A DNA stretch of 64,000 nt, taken from assembly GCA_028293125.1 (NCBI GenBank), contig JAQGPJ010000005.1, forward strand, positions 1 to 64,000, in the 5' to 3' direction. Position numbers and translations under genes: made by a program. Position 1 is the first letter of the stretch; the number at the start of each line of letters is the position of its first letter. This DNA is from Verrucomicrobiales bacterium (lineage in GTDB: Bacteria; Verrucomicrobiota; Verrucomicrobiia; Verrucomicrobiales; V1-33). The notes under the pieces are model-generated. The model saw only the letters and a program-made list of their open reading frames with translations, did not search any database and was not told the origin of the DNA. Shown here one piece after another: positions 18,123 through 26,469 of this stretch.

Positions 18123-19961
18123 ATGCCCTCTGTGAAACTTCCCGCCGCTCTTTTTCCGCTCTGCACCATGATTGCCCATGCGGACATTCAATCGTATCCG
18201 CCGCACATGAATGTGGTGGATGTGACGCGTCCGCCCTACTCCGCCGCCGGTGATGGGCGGGCGGATGACACGGCGGCGCTCCAGCGCGCGCTCAATGAGA
18301 ACGTGGGGCGCCACCGCGTGCTCTATTTTCCAAAAGGCACCTATCTGGTCTCGGCCACGCTGAGGTGGCCCAAAAAGTATGACGGGCACGACAACTGGGG
18401 GAAAACCATGCTGCGCGGCGCGGACCGCGACGGGTGCGTGCTGCGCCTAAAGGACGCCACGTTCACCGATGGGGGAAACCCGGCGGCCATCATGTGGTGC
18501 GGCGGGTTCGGGAGCGCGGACTGGTTTCACAACCACATCGAAAACCTCACCTTCGATGCCGGCGCGGGAAATCCGGGCGCGGTGGGCCTGCAGTTCTACT
18601 CCAACAACACAGGGGCGGTGCGCGGCTGCCGTTTCACCGCGCAGGAGAGCAGCGGCGCGGTCGGCCTGGACCTTGCCCACCGCGACATGAACGGGCCGCT
18701 GCTGGTGGCGGATTGCGAGGTCACCGGCTTCGCCTGCGGCATCGCCACGGGGCACTCGGTGAACAGCCAGACCTTCGAAAACATCACCCTGCGGGGTCAG
18801 CGGGGGGTGGGATTCCGGAATGAGGGCCAGACCGTCAGCATCAGAGGGCTGGTGAGCGATAACGCAGTGCCGGCCGTCAGCACCTATGGAAATCTGCTGC
18901 TGCTCAATGCCGCACTCACAGGACGGGGCGGCGCGGGGAAGCATCCGGCCATCGTGAATTTCAACGGCGGCCGCGTCTTTCTCCGCGACGTGGGAACGGC
19001 GGGCTATGCCCGCGCCCTCGCGGATATCGGGACGCCGGAATTCGCCGCCGCCTACCGGATCGCGGGACCCGACAAGCCGGGCAGCCTCGGCCCGGATATT
19101 CCGGAATACTGCTCCCGGACTCCGGCAACCGTTTTTCCCTCGCCTGCGGCCTCGTTGCGCCTGCCTGTCAGGGAGACGCCGCTCCCGGTATGGGAGCCGG
19201 CGGGCCAATGGGCGGTGGTGGATGCCTTCGGCGCGGACCCCACCGCGGAAATGGATTCCAGCCAAGCCATCCAGAAGGCGCTCGATTCCGGCGCGGCGAC
19301 AGTCTTTTTTCCGGGCCAGTACCGGGCCAGGGAAAAACTCATCGTGCGGGGGAAGGTGCGGCGCATGCTGGGCCTTGGCGGCGCAATCAACTACGGGGAG
19401 GACGGGCGGATGGATCTCCGTCTGGCCGACGGGGACGCGCCGGTGCTCTTTGTGGAGAATTTCGCCGGTTTTGGCGGCGGGCTGGAGATTGACACCCGGC
19501 GCACCATCGTCCTGCGCAACGTGGAGACGGAGACGATCCGCTCCACGGCGCGCAGCGGGGACGGTGAGATTTTTCTGGAGAACGTCTGCGGGGGTGACTT
19601 CCGCTTCCGCAGGCAGCGGGTCTGGGCGCGGCAGCTCAATATTGAGAACGAGGGCACGCATCTCACCAATGACGGCGGCGATGTATGGGTGCTCGGTTAT
19701 AAAACCGAGCGCGGCGGCACTTTGGCGCACACGCTCGGCGGCGGACGCACGGAGATCCTCGGCGGCTTCAGCTACACCACCACGGAGGGGAAACTCGCGC
19801 CGATGTTCGTGAACGACGAATCCTCCATGTGGGCGTTTTTCGGCGAGATATGCTATAACGGCGATCCATTCACCACCGCCGTCAGGGAGACCCGGGCGGG
19901 CGTGACCGGGACGCTTGGCGGACACGGGGCCGGTGCCGCGCTTTACTCGGGATACCGCTGA
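18123..19961 (+). CDS. Secreted pectate-lyase-superfamily (right-handed beta-helix) protein, paralogue 1
   Basis: 612 residues from ATG 18123, chosen because it begins a short signal peptide (MPSVKLPAALFPLCTMIAHA) and leaves the operator outside the gene; a GTG at 18090 would overlap it. The N-terminal motif (NVVDVTRPPYSAAGDGRADD ... ALQRALNE ... LYFPKGTYLVSATL) is that of the Pectate_lyase_3 / GH55-like fold. A second such module starts near residue 360 (WAVVDAFGADPTAEMDSSQA ... VFFPGQYRAREKL). The two halves resemble a double beta-helix, as in GH55 enzymes. The polysaccharide substrate is unknown. It is 32 bp upstream of its paralogue. Confidence 0.82.
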   Translation: MPSVKLPAALFPLCTMIAHADIQSYPPHMNVVDVTRPPYSAAGDGRADDTAALQRALNENVGRHRVLYFPKGTYLVSATLRWPKKYDGHDNWGKTMLRGADRDGCVLRLKDATFTDGGNPAAIMWCGGFGSADWFHNHIENLTFDAGAGNPGAVGLQFYSNNTGAVRGCRFTAQESSGAVGLDLAHRDMNGPLLVADCEVTGFACGIATGHSVNSQTFENITLRGQRGVGFRNEGQTVSIRGLVSDNAVPAVSTYGNLLLLNAALTGRGGAGKHPAIVNFNGGRVFLRDVGTAGYARALADIGTPEFAAAYRIAGPDKPGSLGPDIPEYCSRTPATVFPSPAASLRLPVRETPLPVWEPAGQWAVVDAFGADPTAEMDSSQAIQKALDSGAATVFFPGQYRAREKLIVRGKVRRMLGLGGAINYGEDGRMDLRLADGDAPVLFVENFAGFGGGLEIDTRRTIVLRNVETETIRSTARSGDGEIFLENVCGGDFRFRRQRVWARQLNIENEGTHLTNDGGDVWVLGYKTERGGTLAHTLGGGRTEILGGFSYTTTEGKLAPMFVNDESSMWAFFGEICYNGDPFTTAVRETRAGVTGTLGGHGAGAALYSGYR

Positions 19962-19993
19962 CAAGCCTGAAACTTCCAATACCGCTGAATACG

Positions 19994-21856
19994 ATGATCA
20001 ACAAATTCCGTCTTATTGCCTGGGGGATTGCGGGCTGCCTGTCAGCCCATATGGCCAGCGCGGGCGCCGGGGAGGTGTTCGTCCCCCGCGATGCGGGCCT
20101 GATCAACGTGCGGGATTTCGGTGCGGCGGGCGATGGGCGCACCGACGACACCGCCGCGCTGCGCAGTGCGGTGCGGGCGAATCTGAATGCGCACAGGACC
20201 CTCCTTTTTCCTGCCGGCACCTATCTCGTGAGCGACACCATCGACTGGGCGGGGGAGGATGGCATTTTTTGGCCGTGGATGACCTGGCAGGGTGAGGGGC
20301 GTGGGCGGACAATCATCCGGCTGGCCAACGCCTCACCGGGTTTTGGTGATGCGGGGAATCCCAAACCGCTCACCAAAACAGGGTGTTACCGCGGCGATGG
20401 GAAGGGCGAGAACGCGGCGCACGGCTGCTATTTTTTCGATCTCACGATCAGTGCCGGCTCACGGAATCCGGGAGCAGTGGCGCTGGATTACAACTCGCAC
20501 AACACCGGCGCGGTCGTGCGGGTGGACCTGATCTCGGAGGATGGGGCGGGGCGGGCCGGACTCCGTCTGGTGCGTGATCCGGGACCGTGTCTGATCAAGG
20601 ATGTAAGTGTGCGGGGGTTTGACCGGGGAATCGAGCTGGAAAGCCTGCTTTTCAGTGTGACCTTTGAGCGCATCCGGCTGGAGGGCCAGCGCGTGGCGGG
20701 TTTTGAAAACGCCGGAAACGCCGCCGCGATCCGCCAACTCACCAGCGTCAACCGCGTGCCCGCGCTGCGCAATCATGGCTGGGCCGCGGCCATTGTGCTG
20801 CTGGACTCCACCCTTGCCGGCGGCGCTTCCACCGCGGCCGCCATTGAGCACAGCGGCGCTCCCACGCTTCTTCTGCGCAATATAGCCATTGGCGGCTATG
20901 GGACCGCCGTCAAAACAGACTCCGAGCCCATTCCGATCCCGTCCGGGGGAGTGATTGCCGAAGAGATCCTCGGAAAGAAATTCACACTGTTTCCCGGCGA
21001 GGCCCGGACTCTCAATCTGCCGGTCGAGGAGACTCCGGAGTTTCACGATGGCGGTGGTCAGGACTGGGTGAGCGTGACGGAATTCGGCGCGCGGGGGGAC
21101 GGGGAGGATGCGAGCGGCGCGGTGCAGCGCGCGGTGGATTCAGGAAAGCCGGTCGTGTATTTTCCGGCAGGCGATTACCGGTTTGCCAAGCCGGTGATTC
21201 TCCGGGGAAAGGTGCGCCGCGTGGTCGGTTTTTCCAGCCGCTTCCAAGGTGCCAGGGGCAGGGTGCTGTTCCGCTGTGAGAACAGGGAGGCGCCTGTCAG
21301 CCTGGAGAACTTCCGTTTCTTTGATGGCGGCAAAATCGAACATGCCTCACCGCAGCCCGTGGTGCTGAAATACTGCACCGGGCTTGACCGCCGCGGGCTG
21401 ATCATGACCGATCAGGGAAGCACATGGTTTCTTGAGGATGTGTGCCACAGCCATCTGCGGCTGCCGGCGGGCAAAAAGCTTTACGCGCGCCAGTGGAACA
21501 ATGAGCCGGAGCCGCCGGGGGCCGGGTTCGTCAACGACGGCGGCCTGGTCTGGGTTCTCGGACTCAAATCGGAGTTCGGCAACACCGTCGGCGTCTCGCG
21601 GAATGGCGGACGCACGGAGATTCTCGGGGGCATGGCTGTTCCCGCGCAGGGGTTCAAAGACCCCGAAGCCCCTATTTTCGTTTGTCAGGACGCCGCGCTT
21701 TCCTTCACCCTCAATGAGATGACTTTTGGCAATCCCTGCTATCGCCACGCGGTGCGCGAGACCCGCAAAGGCATGGTGAGGCTGCTGCGCCACGACGATT
21801 ATTTCAAAGGAGGCACTCAGATCCCATGGACCTTCTTCTCCACCGCCGGGCGTTGA
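19994..21856 (+). CDS. Secreted pectate-lyase-superfamily (right-handed beta-helix) protein, paralogue 2
   Basis: 620 residues with a signal peptide (FRLIAWGIAGCLSAHMASA). Same layout as the preceding gene: first module INVRDFGAAGDGRTDDTAAL ... LLFPAGTYLVSDTI, second module near residue 355 (WVSVTEFGARGDGEDASGAV ... VYFPAGDYRFAKPV). Shared C-terminal motifs are FVNDGG.VWVLGLK, NGGRTEILGG and AVRETRKG. The 32-bp gap to the upstream paralogue implies one operon, and tandem duplication followed by divergence is likely. Probable role: extracellular polysaccharide cleavage. Confidence 0.82.
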   Translation: MINKFRLIAWGIAGCLSAHMASAGAGEVFVPRDAGLINVRDFGAAGDGRTDDTAALRSAVRANLNAHRTLLFPAGTYLVSDTIDWAGEDGIFWPWMTWQGEGRGRTIIRLANASPGFGDAGNPKPLTKTGCYRGDGKGENAAHGCYFFDLTISAGSRNPGAVALDYNSHNTGAVVRVDLISEDGAGRAGLRLVRDPGPCLIKDVSVRGFDRGIELESLLFSVTFERIRLEGQRVAGFENAGNAAAIRQLTSVNRVPALRNHGWAAAIVLLDSTLAGGASTAAAIEHSGAPTLLLRNIAIGGYGTAVKTDSEPIPIPSGGVIAEEILGKKFTLFPGEARTLNLPVEETPEFHDGGGQDWVSVTEFGARGDGEDASGAVQRAVDSGKPVVYFPAGDYRFAKPVILRGKVRRVVGFSSRFQGARGRVLFRCENREAPVSLENFRFFDGGKIEHASPQPVVLKYCTGLDRRGLIMTDQGSTWFLEDVCHSHLRLPAGKKLYARQWNNEPEPPGAGFVNDGGLVWVLGLKSEFGNTVGVSRNGGRTEILGGMAVPAQGFKDPEAPIFVCQDAALSFTLNEMTFGNPCYRHAVRETRKGMVRLLRHDDYFKGGTQIPWTFFSTAGR

Positions 21857-22241
21857 GGCTGAATTCCGCGGTATCAAAACGGATTGGCCGTTCCTCGTTT
21901 CGAAAAAGGGAAACGCGCGGCGGCATGGCCGGAGCGGAAACAACAACGCGCATTCCAGCGGTCCTGAGATCGCGGAGATGTCTCCCGGTGATGAGCCCGA
22001 TCCCCAGCGGAAACAGGGGTCAGCACCCCTTTGCAGGCGGGGGAACTGGTTTGGAATCCGCGGGCTTGGCCATGGCTGAATCCTGCCGGGGATGCCTTCA
22101 CGCTCATTTTCACCGAATGCAAAAGCAACGAATCGTGGAACACCGCAAGGGGGCGCTTCGTTTCAAAGGAGGCCCGGTGATGGTTCCGCTCCGCCGGGGC
22201 CTGCCCGCCGCGCCTCCCTGTTATTTTCCGGATCACCCCGC
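21857..22241. other. Intergenic, 385 bp, no gene supported
   Basis: A start-less open frame at about 22003-22180 reads ELVWNPRAWPWLNPAG...; it could be a remnant but matches no family I know. A purine-rich AAAGGAGG at 22171 is too far from the next start (22242) to serve it. The gap suggests the DUF1593 gene may have its own promoter. Confidence 0.4.
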
Positions 22242-23600
22242 ATGAAATGTCCGCTGCTCCTGCTGTTTTTGGCTTTGGCTGTGACTTTGCCTGTGCCTCC
22301 GTCGCCGGTTCATGCCGCTCCGGTTCCTGAAACTCAGGAGCGCCTCCGCCTGATCATCGAAACGGATGCCGGGGGCGACCCGGATGATGAGCAGTCGCTG
22401 GTGCGCTTTCTTTTATATGTCAATGAGTGGGATGTGGAGGGCATTGTCTGCAACCGGCTGGAGGTGCGTGACGGAGAGAACCGCAACCCTGAACGCACCG
22501 GTTTGGGCGTGGTGCGGGCGCTTGTCAAAGCCTATGGGAAGTGCCGCGCGAACCTGATCCTCCATGATCCCCGCTACCCGGAGGAAAAACATCTGTGGGA
22601 GCGCACCGTCCCGGGGGACGGGGGCACGGCGCGGGCGGTGGATCTGATCCTTGCCGCGGTGGACTCCCCGGACCCGCGCCCGCTCTGGTACTGCGACTGG
22701 GGAAGCGATCACGGCTCCGGGGAGAACAATCTCAAACGCGCCCTGGACCGGGTGCTGCGGGAGCGGGGGCCGGAGGGCTATGCCCGTTTCAAAAACCGGC
22801 TGCGGCTCAGCTCCCATGACGCCTTTGGGGATCACACCCGGAAAATCAGTCCTCCCTTCAGGCTTTGGGTGGACACCTATCGTCCCGAACTCAACGGACG
22901 GCGGTGGTATCACCGGTTCTCCGACCTGACCGCGAAGGCCGGGGGCTTTGACTTGGAACGCGACGTGCGCGCGGGACACGGGCCGCTGGGTGCGCTTTAT
23001 CCCGTCAACACCACCAGCGGGCAGAAGGAGGGGGACAGCATGACTTTTCTCCACCTCGTGCCCACCGGAATGAATGACCCCGCCCATCCTGGCCGCGGGA
23101 GCTGGGCCGGCCGCTACGGGATCAATGAGGAGGAGGATGGACGGTCTTATTACTGGGCCAACCAGTCCGACACATGGAACGGATCCACCGGCCGCGACGC
23201 CACGCTGGCGCGGTGGGCGGTTCAGCTTCAGAATGATTTCAAAGCCCGCATGGATTGGTGCGTGACAGACTTCGCCGGTGCCAATCATCCGCCGCGGCCC
23301 CGGCTGAAGGGCGAGGCGGAGCGGACGGTTCCGCCGGGCTCGGAAATCATCCTGGATGCGGGGGGATCGAATGATCCTGACGGCGGGCAGAGCCTGAACT
23401 GCCGCTGGACTCTCTATCCGGAGGCCGGCACCTACCGGGGGCCGCCTCCTGAATTGACAGATGCGCACACGCCGCGCGCCCGGTTCACCGTCCCCCGCAC
23501 GCAGGCTGGGCAAACTCTCCACTTTATACTGGAGGCCACGGACACCGGCTCTCCGCCTCTGACCCGCTGCCGCCGTGTCATCATCACCGTGAAGGAGTGA
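22242..23600 (+). CDS. Secreted DUF1593 nucleoside-hydrolase-like protein
   Basis: 452 residues from ATG 22242 (signal peptide MKCPLLLLFLALAVTLPVPP). The mature part opens with RLIIETDAGGDPDDEQSLVR, the Asp cluster that binds Ca2+ in nucleoside hydrolases and is characteristic of DUF1593. It continues with WDVEGIVCN and LWYCDWGSDHGSGENNLKRA. A C-terminal Ig/cadherin-like domain (IILDAGGSNDPDGGQSLNCR ... RRVIITVKE) completes the usual DUF1593 layout. Next to pectate-lyase-like genes, a role in breaking down a glycan or glycoside is inferred. The signal peptide codons show a hexamer pattern (TTGGCT, GTGACT, TTGCCT). Confidence 0.85.
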   Translation: MKCPLLLLFLALAVTLPVPPSPVHAAPVPETQERLRLIIETDAGGDPDDEQSLVRFLLYVNEWDVEGIVCNRLEVRDGENRNPERTGLGVVRALVKAYGKCRANLILHDPRYPEEKHLWERTVPGDGGTARAVDLILAAVDSPDPRPLWYCDWGSDHGSGENNLKRALDRVLRERGPEGYARFKNRLRLSSHDAFGDHTRKISPPFRLWVDTYRPELNGRRWYHRFSDLTAKAGGFDLERDVRAGHGPLGALYPVNTTSGQKEGDSMTFLHLVPTGMNDPAHPGRGSWAGRYGINEEEDGRSYYWANQSDTWNGSTGRDATLARWAVQLQNDFKARMDWCVTDFAGANHPPRPRLKGEAERTVPPGSEIILDAGGSNDPDGGQSLNCRWTLYPEAGTYRGPPPELTDAHTPRARFTVPRTQAGQTLHFILEATDTGSPPLTRCRRVIITVKE

Positions 23601-23878
23601 CCCGAATAACAAAGGCAGGCGCGGCAAAAGCACTTTGCGCATGGCCGCAAGGAGGGCTGATCCCGGAACGGCGCGGTCTGCATCCGGAAATTTGCCGGGC
23701 CAGCGCAAAAGCAGCCATTGCGCAGCAGATATCACAGCGTGTTGAGGTGTCCGTCGATGGCGGTCGCCCGGCTGCTGTCAGGGGAGGCCATGGCGGCGTC
23801 ACGGAACTCACCGATTCGACAAGCCCTGGTTGTCTTCCGGTTCCGGAAGCGTCCGAAAATAATAATAATCATTTTGAT

Positions 23879-24367
23879 ATGGTTGATAAAAAATACATCC
23901 ATAAATCATTTTTTGAACAGTGGATCGAAGATGCGATTCATAGCCAAATTAAATTACGACCGTTCAAAGTGGGTCGGGATAAAAAAAGCTGGTTTGGGAG
24001 ACCCAAAATCAAAAATTTGCTAAATTGCAAGCAAATAATAGATATAATGACAGAGCCTTATATTCACTTGATGCCTGTGGAAGAGCGCTCGCAGGCGATT
24101 CTTCCGCTATTTATTTCTATTGCTTCGTTTTTGTTAAAAACCAAGCATGAACTCATTTCATGGTTGGACGGTGATTTCTTTGAGGCCATTAAAGTTACAA
24201 TCAGCAACCTGGTCGCGACCTTTGGCTTATTGCGGAAAACGGAACTTGAATTAATACGTCGTTTTCTGTCGGTAATGGTGGAATTGTCATTGAATGATGA
24301 TGAAACAGAAATATACTCCAATTTTCTTCAGGAATGCTTGAATGTCATCAATAGTTGCAGCCATTAG
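23879..24367 (+). CDS. AT-rich hypothetical protein (probable acquired gene)
   Basis: 162 residues from ATG 23879 (MVDKKYIHKSFFEQWIEDAI). The frame extends upstream, but composition changes sharply at about 23860: from here the codons are A/T-ending and rich in Lys, Ile and Asn, unlike all neighbours. The protein is mostly helical and Leu/Ile-rich (LPLFISIASFLLKTKHELIS, LIRRFLSVMVELSLNDDETE), with no signal peptide or known motif. The base composition points to horizontal acquisition. Function unknown. Confidence 0.65.
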   Translation: MVDKKYIHKSFFEQWIEDAIHSQIKLRPFKVGRDKKSWFGRPKIKNLLNCKQIIDIMTEPYIHLMPVEERSQAILPLFISIASFLLKTKHELISWLDGDFFEAIKVTISNLVATFGLLRKTELELIRRFLSVMVELSLNDDETEIYSNFLQECLNVINSCSH

Positions 24368-24464
24368 GGCTTTTCGACAATGAGCGCCAGAGGTTGTCAC
24401 CCGTGTGAATGGCGGTCATCACCAGTTCAAATAAGCAAACAAAGGCAATGCCGCCAACCCCAAA

Positions 24465-24562
24465 AAGTGGACTGGGTGGACTAGATGAACAGCGTGTAAG
24501 TTCTGGAGCGTGAAGACGCTGTTTCAGACTTCTGAACCCTGAACCCTTTAACCTCCTCCCCC
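24465..24562 (+). repeat. Half heptamer hairpin element (nonamer, core stem, CTGAACC arm)
   Basis: AGTGGACTGGGTGGAC, then a core stem CTGGAGCG...CGCTG, then TTCTGAACCCTGAACCC and TTTAACCTCCTCCCCC. The matching left arm is missing, so this is a truncated copy. It precedes the 3' end of the minus-strand histidine phosphatase gene. Confidence 0.7.
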
Positions 24563-24576
24563 CTGAAACCTCCCCC

Positions 24577-25098
24577 TCACCGAGTATAAGTATGCAGCGT
24601 GGCATGCCGCGCCAGCCGCAGTCTGGGGCCAGTGAAGCCGCGGCGGCGGAGCTCGGCGCTGAGGAACATCATCATGCCGGCGTGGGACACCATGAGAGTG
24701 TTGCCAGGAAGGGTTTCCAGCAGATCGGCGGCGGCGCGCACGCGGCGCTGGAAATCGTCGCGGCAGGCGCGCTGGGACCGGTGGCCCATGGCCCACGACA
24801 GACCGAAGACCACGCGCCACACCCGCATCGGCAGGCGCAGACGGCCCATGCCGAAGGGGGCGGATTCCGGCTCCCGCAGCAGCCGCGGCACAATCTCCAC
24901 CGGCCCCGGAAACACCGTTTCCGCCGTCACGCGGGCGCGGTCCACATCACTGCACAGGCACCGGTCCCAAGGCACGGCCCCCAGATCCGCCGGCCCCGGC
25001 ACCGCGGGGGAAAGATCATACTCGGCCCGCCACCGCCGCAGATCCTCCTCCGTCCGCCATCCGGACGGAAGCGGCAGGCGGACCGGGAAGTGACGCAT
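24577..25098 (-). CDS. Histidine phosphatase family protein
   Basis: 173 residues. The N-terminus MRHFPV carries the RH of the catalytic motif directly at the start. SDVDRARVTAE provides the Arg of the substrate pocket, LREPESAP the catalytic acid, and LMVSHAGMMMFL the second catalytic His. Short members of this branch (PhoE/CobC-like) of about 170-200 residues are common and act on small phosphorylated metabolites; the substrate here is not predictable. Flanked on both sides by hairpin repeat elements. Confidence 0.8.
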   Translation of the reverse strand: MRHFPVRLPLPSGWRTEEDLRRWRAEYDLSPAVPGPADLGAVPWDRCLCSDVDRARVTAETVFPGPVEIVPRLLREPESAPFGMGRLRLPMRVWRVVFGLSWAMGHRSQRACRDDFQRRVRAAADLLETLPGNTLMVSHAGMMMFLSAELRRRGFTGPRLRLARHATLHTYTR

Positions 25099-25109
25099 GA
25101 GGCCGATGT

Positions 25110-25270
25110 TGGAGGGGGAGAGGTTAAAGGGTTCAGGGTTCAGGGTTCAGGCGGGTTATTGGTTATTAAGTGCCGGGCACGGCACCTTGGCGCTTCAAGC
25201 GTCGGCCAGCGTTCATTTAGTCCACCCAGTCCACCCAGTCCACTCTGAACCCTGAACCCTTTAACCTCTC
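25110..25270 (-). repeat. Intergenic heptamer hairpin element (GGGTTCA arm type)
   Basis: The left arm has GGAGGGGGAGAGGTTAAAGG then GTTCAGGGTTCAGGGTTCAG. The right arm has CTGAACCCTGAACCC then TTTAACCTCTC, its reverse complement. An extra GGTTATTGGTTATTAAG lies inside the left arm, and three GTCCACCCA nonamers lie beside the right arm, so the inner part reads on the minus strand. Confidence 0.85.
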
Positions 25271-25796
25271 ACGGAATCGCCCCCATGCGGTCGGTCAGGG
25301 TGCGGGCGTCAGGGATGGGGGGCGGTGTGAAGATGCTGCGTTTGTGAAGCTGTATGCGGCGGCAGTTATTGAGCTCTGTCACCCGGTCCGGCCCTTGCCC
25401 TTGTCCATGCTCCTGCGCGGGGTCGGGGAACTCTCCGGGCCAGGTGGCATAGGGCAGGCCGTCGCGGAACTGGGCAGTGTATTTGGATGCGATGACATGT
25501 TTGGCCCAGGGCAGCCACACCATGCCCACCAGCAGGGGCCCGCCGCACACGATTCCGCAGAGCGCCATCAGCGACCCTGCATCCGCCAGGAGGGTCCACC
25601 ATGTCCGGACGGGAGTGAGAAGGGGGCGGGGCGGGGCGGTCCCCATGCGCCGGCGGACCGCACCGGTGCCGACGGCAACGGACAGAGCGGGAAAGCCGGG
25701 GTTAACACCGCCACCGCCAACACGGGCATTCCGGACCGCATCCCCGCCTTGGGATGCCGGCGGACCGGCGGGGAATGCGCGTTTTTGATCCTGCAT
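25269..25796 (-). CDS. Hypothetical single-pass membrane protein
   Basis: 175 residues from ATG 25796 (MQDQKRAFPAGPPASQGGDA). A low-complexity Gly/Ala/Pro/Arg N-terminal half is followed by one long hydrophobic segment at about 92-113 (LMALCGIVCGGPLLVGMVWL) and a polar C-terminus (CRRIQLHKRSIFTPP). No family is recognised. Its 3' end abuts the hairpin element at 25110-25270. Confidence 0.5.
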   Translation of the reverse strand: MQDQKRAFPAGPPASQGGDAVRNARVGGGGVNPGFPALSVAVGTGAVRRRMGTAPPRPLLTPVRTWWTLLADAGSLMALCGIVCGGPLLVGMVWLPWAKHVIASKYTAQFRDGLPYATWPGEFPDPAQEHGQGQGPDRVTELNNCRRIQLHKRSIFTPPPIPDARTLTDRMGAIP

Positions 25797-26469
25797 GGCC
25801 TGGTGGGAAAGGCAAAGGGGTGACCGGCGGAAGGCCACCGTGCCGGAAAACACCGGTAAGGAAGAATGGTTGATTTATCCAATTCCGCAATGCGCCACTA
25901 TGTTAAATTTTAAGCAAATCCTTAAGATTTTCCATCATTTTCCCCATGCCGTGCCGTGTCATGCCGTGCCGGCCTTGGCCGGATGCGCACGGAGAGTCCC
26001 GCCAAGCTCCGTCGGGGAACCCGCAATCTCCGGAAAACACCCCTGACCCACCCCGGCATGTTCCCGCTCAGGAGGGCGGTGGATCCTTCCGTAGCGAATG
26101 CACCCTTTGAAACCGGACTTGCCGCCGGTCTCTGCCGCCTGAGGGTTGGCGGTCACCATAACTCCCGGCACGCGGTTACTGCCTGACGGTGACGGTGAAG
26201 GATATGCCGGGCAACACCCGCACCTGGCGCATCAACCTGCCGGATTTCCCCGGCCCCTTCCATGGATACGTCACCAAACCGGAGACTCCCGCGACTGCAT
26301 CCATAGAGGGCACGGTGGCAGGCCGCTGGGCCGGATTTCCTTGGCTTGGAGCGGCGGGGCTGATACTCAGGGAGTTATTGGGACCAGCCACAAGCTCAAA
26401 GTTCCCCCCGCCAATTTCCGTATCGCCAAAAACCAAGGTGAAAGCAGCCTCTCTCATCCGCCGTCCGCC
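25797..26469. other. Intergenic, 673 bp, with one decayed gene fragment
   Basis: An A/T-richer stretch at about 25870-25940 could hold a promoter, but no clear -35/-10 pair is assigned. The fragment at 26176-26283 is listed separately. Frames open upstream of the kinase are not supported because the kinase start at 26470 is well placed. Confidence 0.4.
26176..26283 (+). pseudogene. Fragment homologous to the large exoprotein at 12779-15625
   Basis: The frame reads LTVTVKDMPGNTRTWRINLP then DFPGPFHGYVTKP. This matches the exoprotein segment DEVGNTRTWRSDMPDFPGPF near 15115-15185, with clear DNA identity (GGCAACACCCGCAC.TGGCGC). No start and no continuation are found on either side, so it is a remnant of a related gene. 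Confidence 0.6.

Noticed and set aside
22003-22180. Start-less frame with ELVWNPRAWPWLNPAG
   Set aside because: No start codon and no family match; kept only as a note in the gap entry.
26146-26469. N-terminal extension of the kinase to 26146
   Set aside because: The extension has no domain, overlaps the exoprotein fragment in another frame, and the Met at 26470 opens a typical kinase leader.
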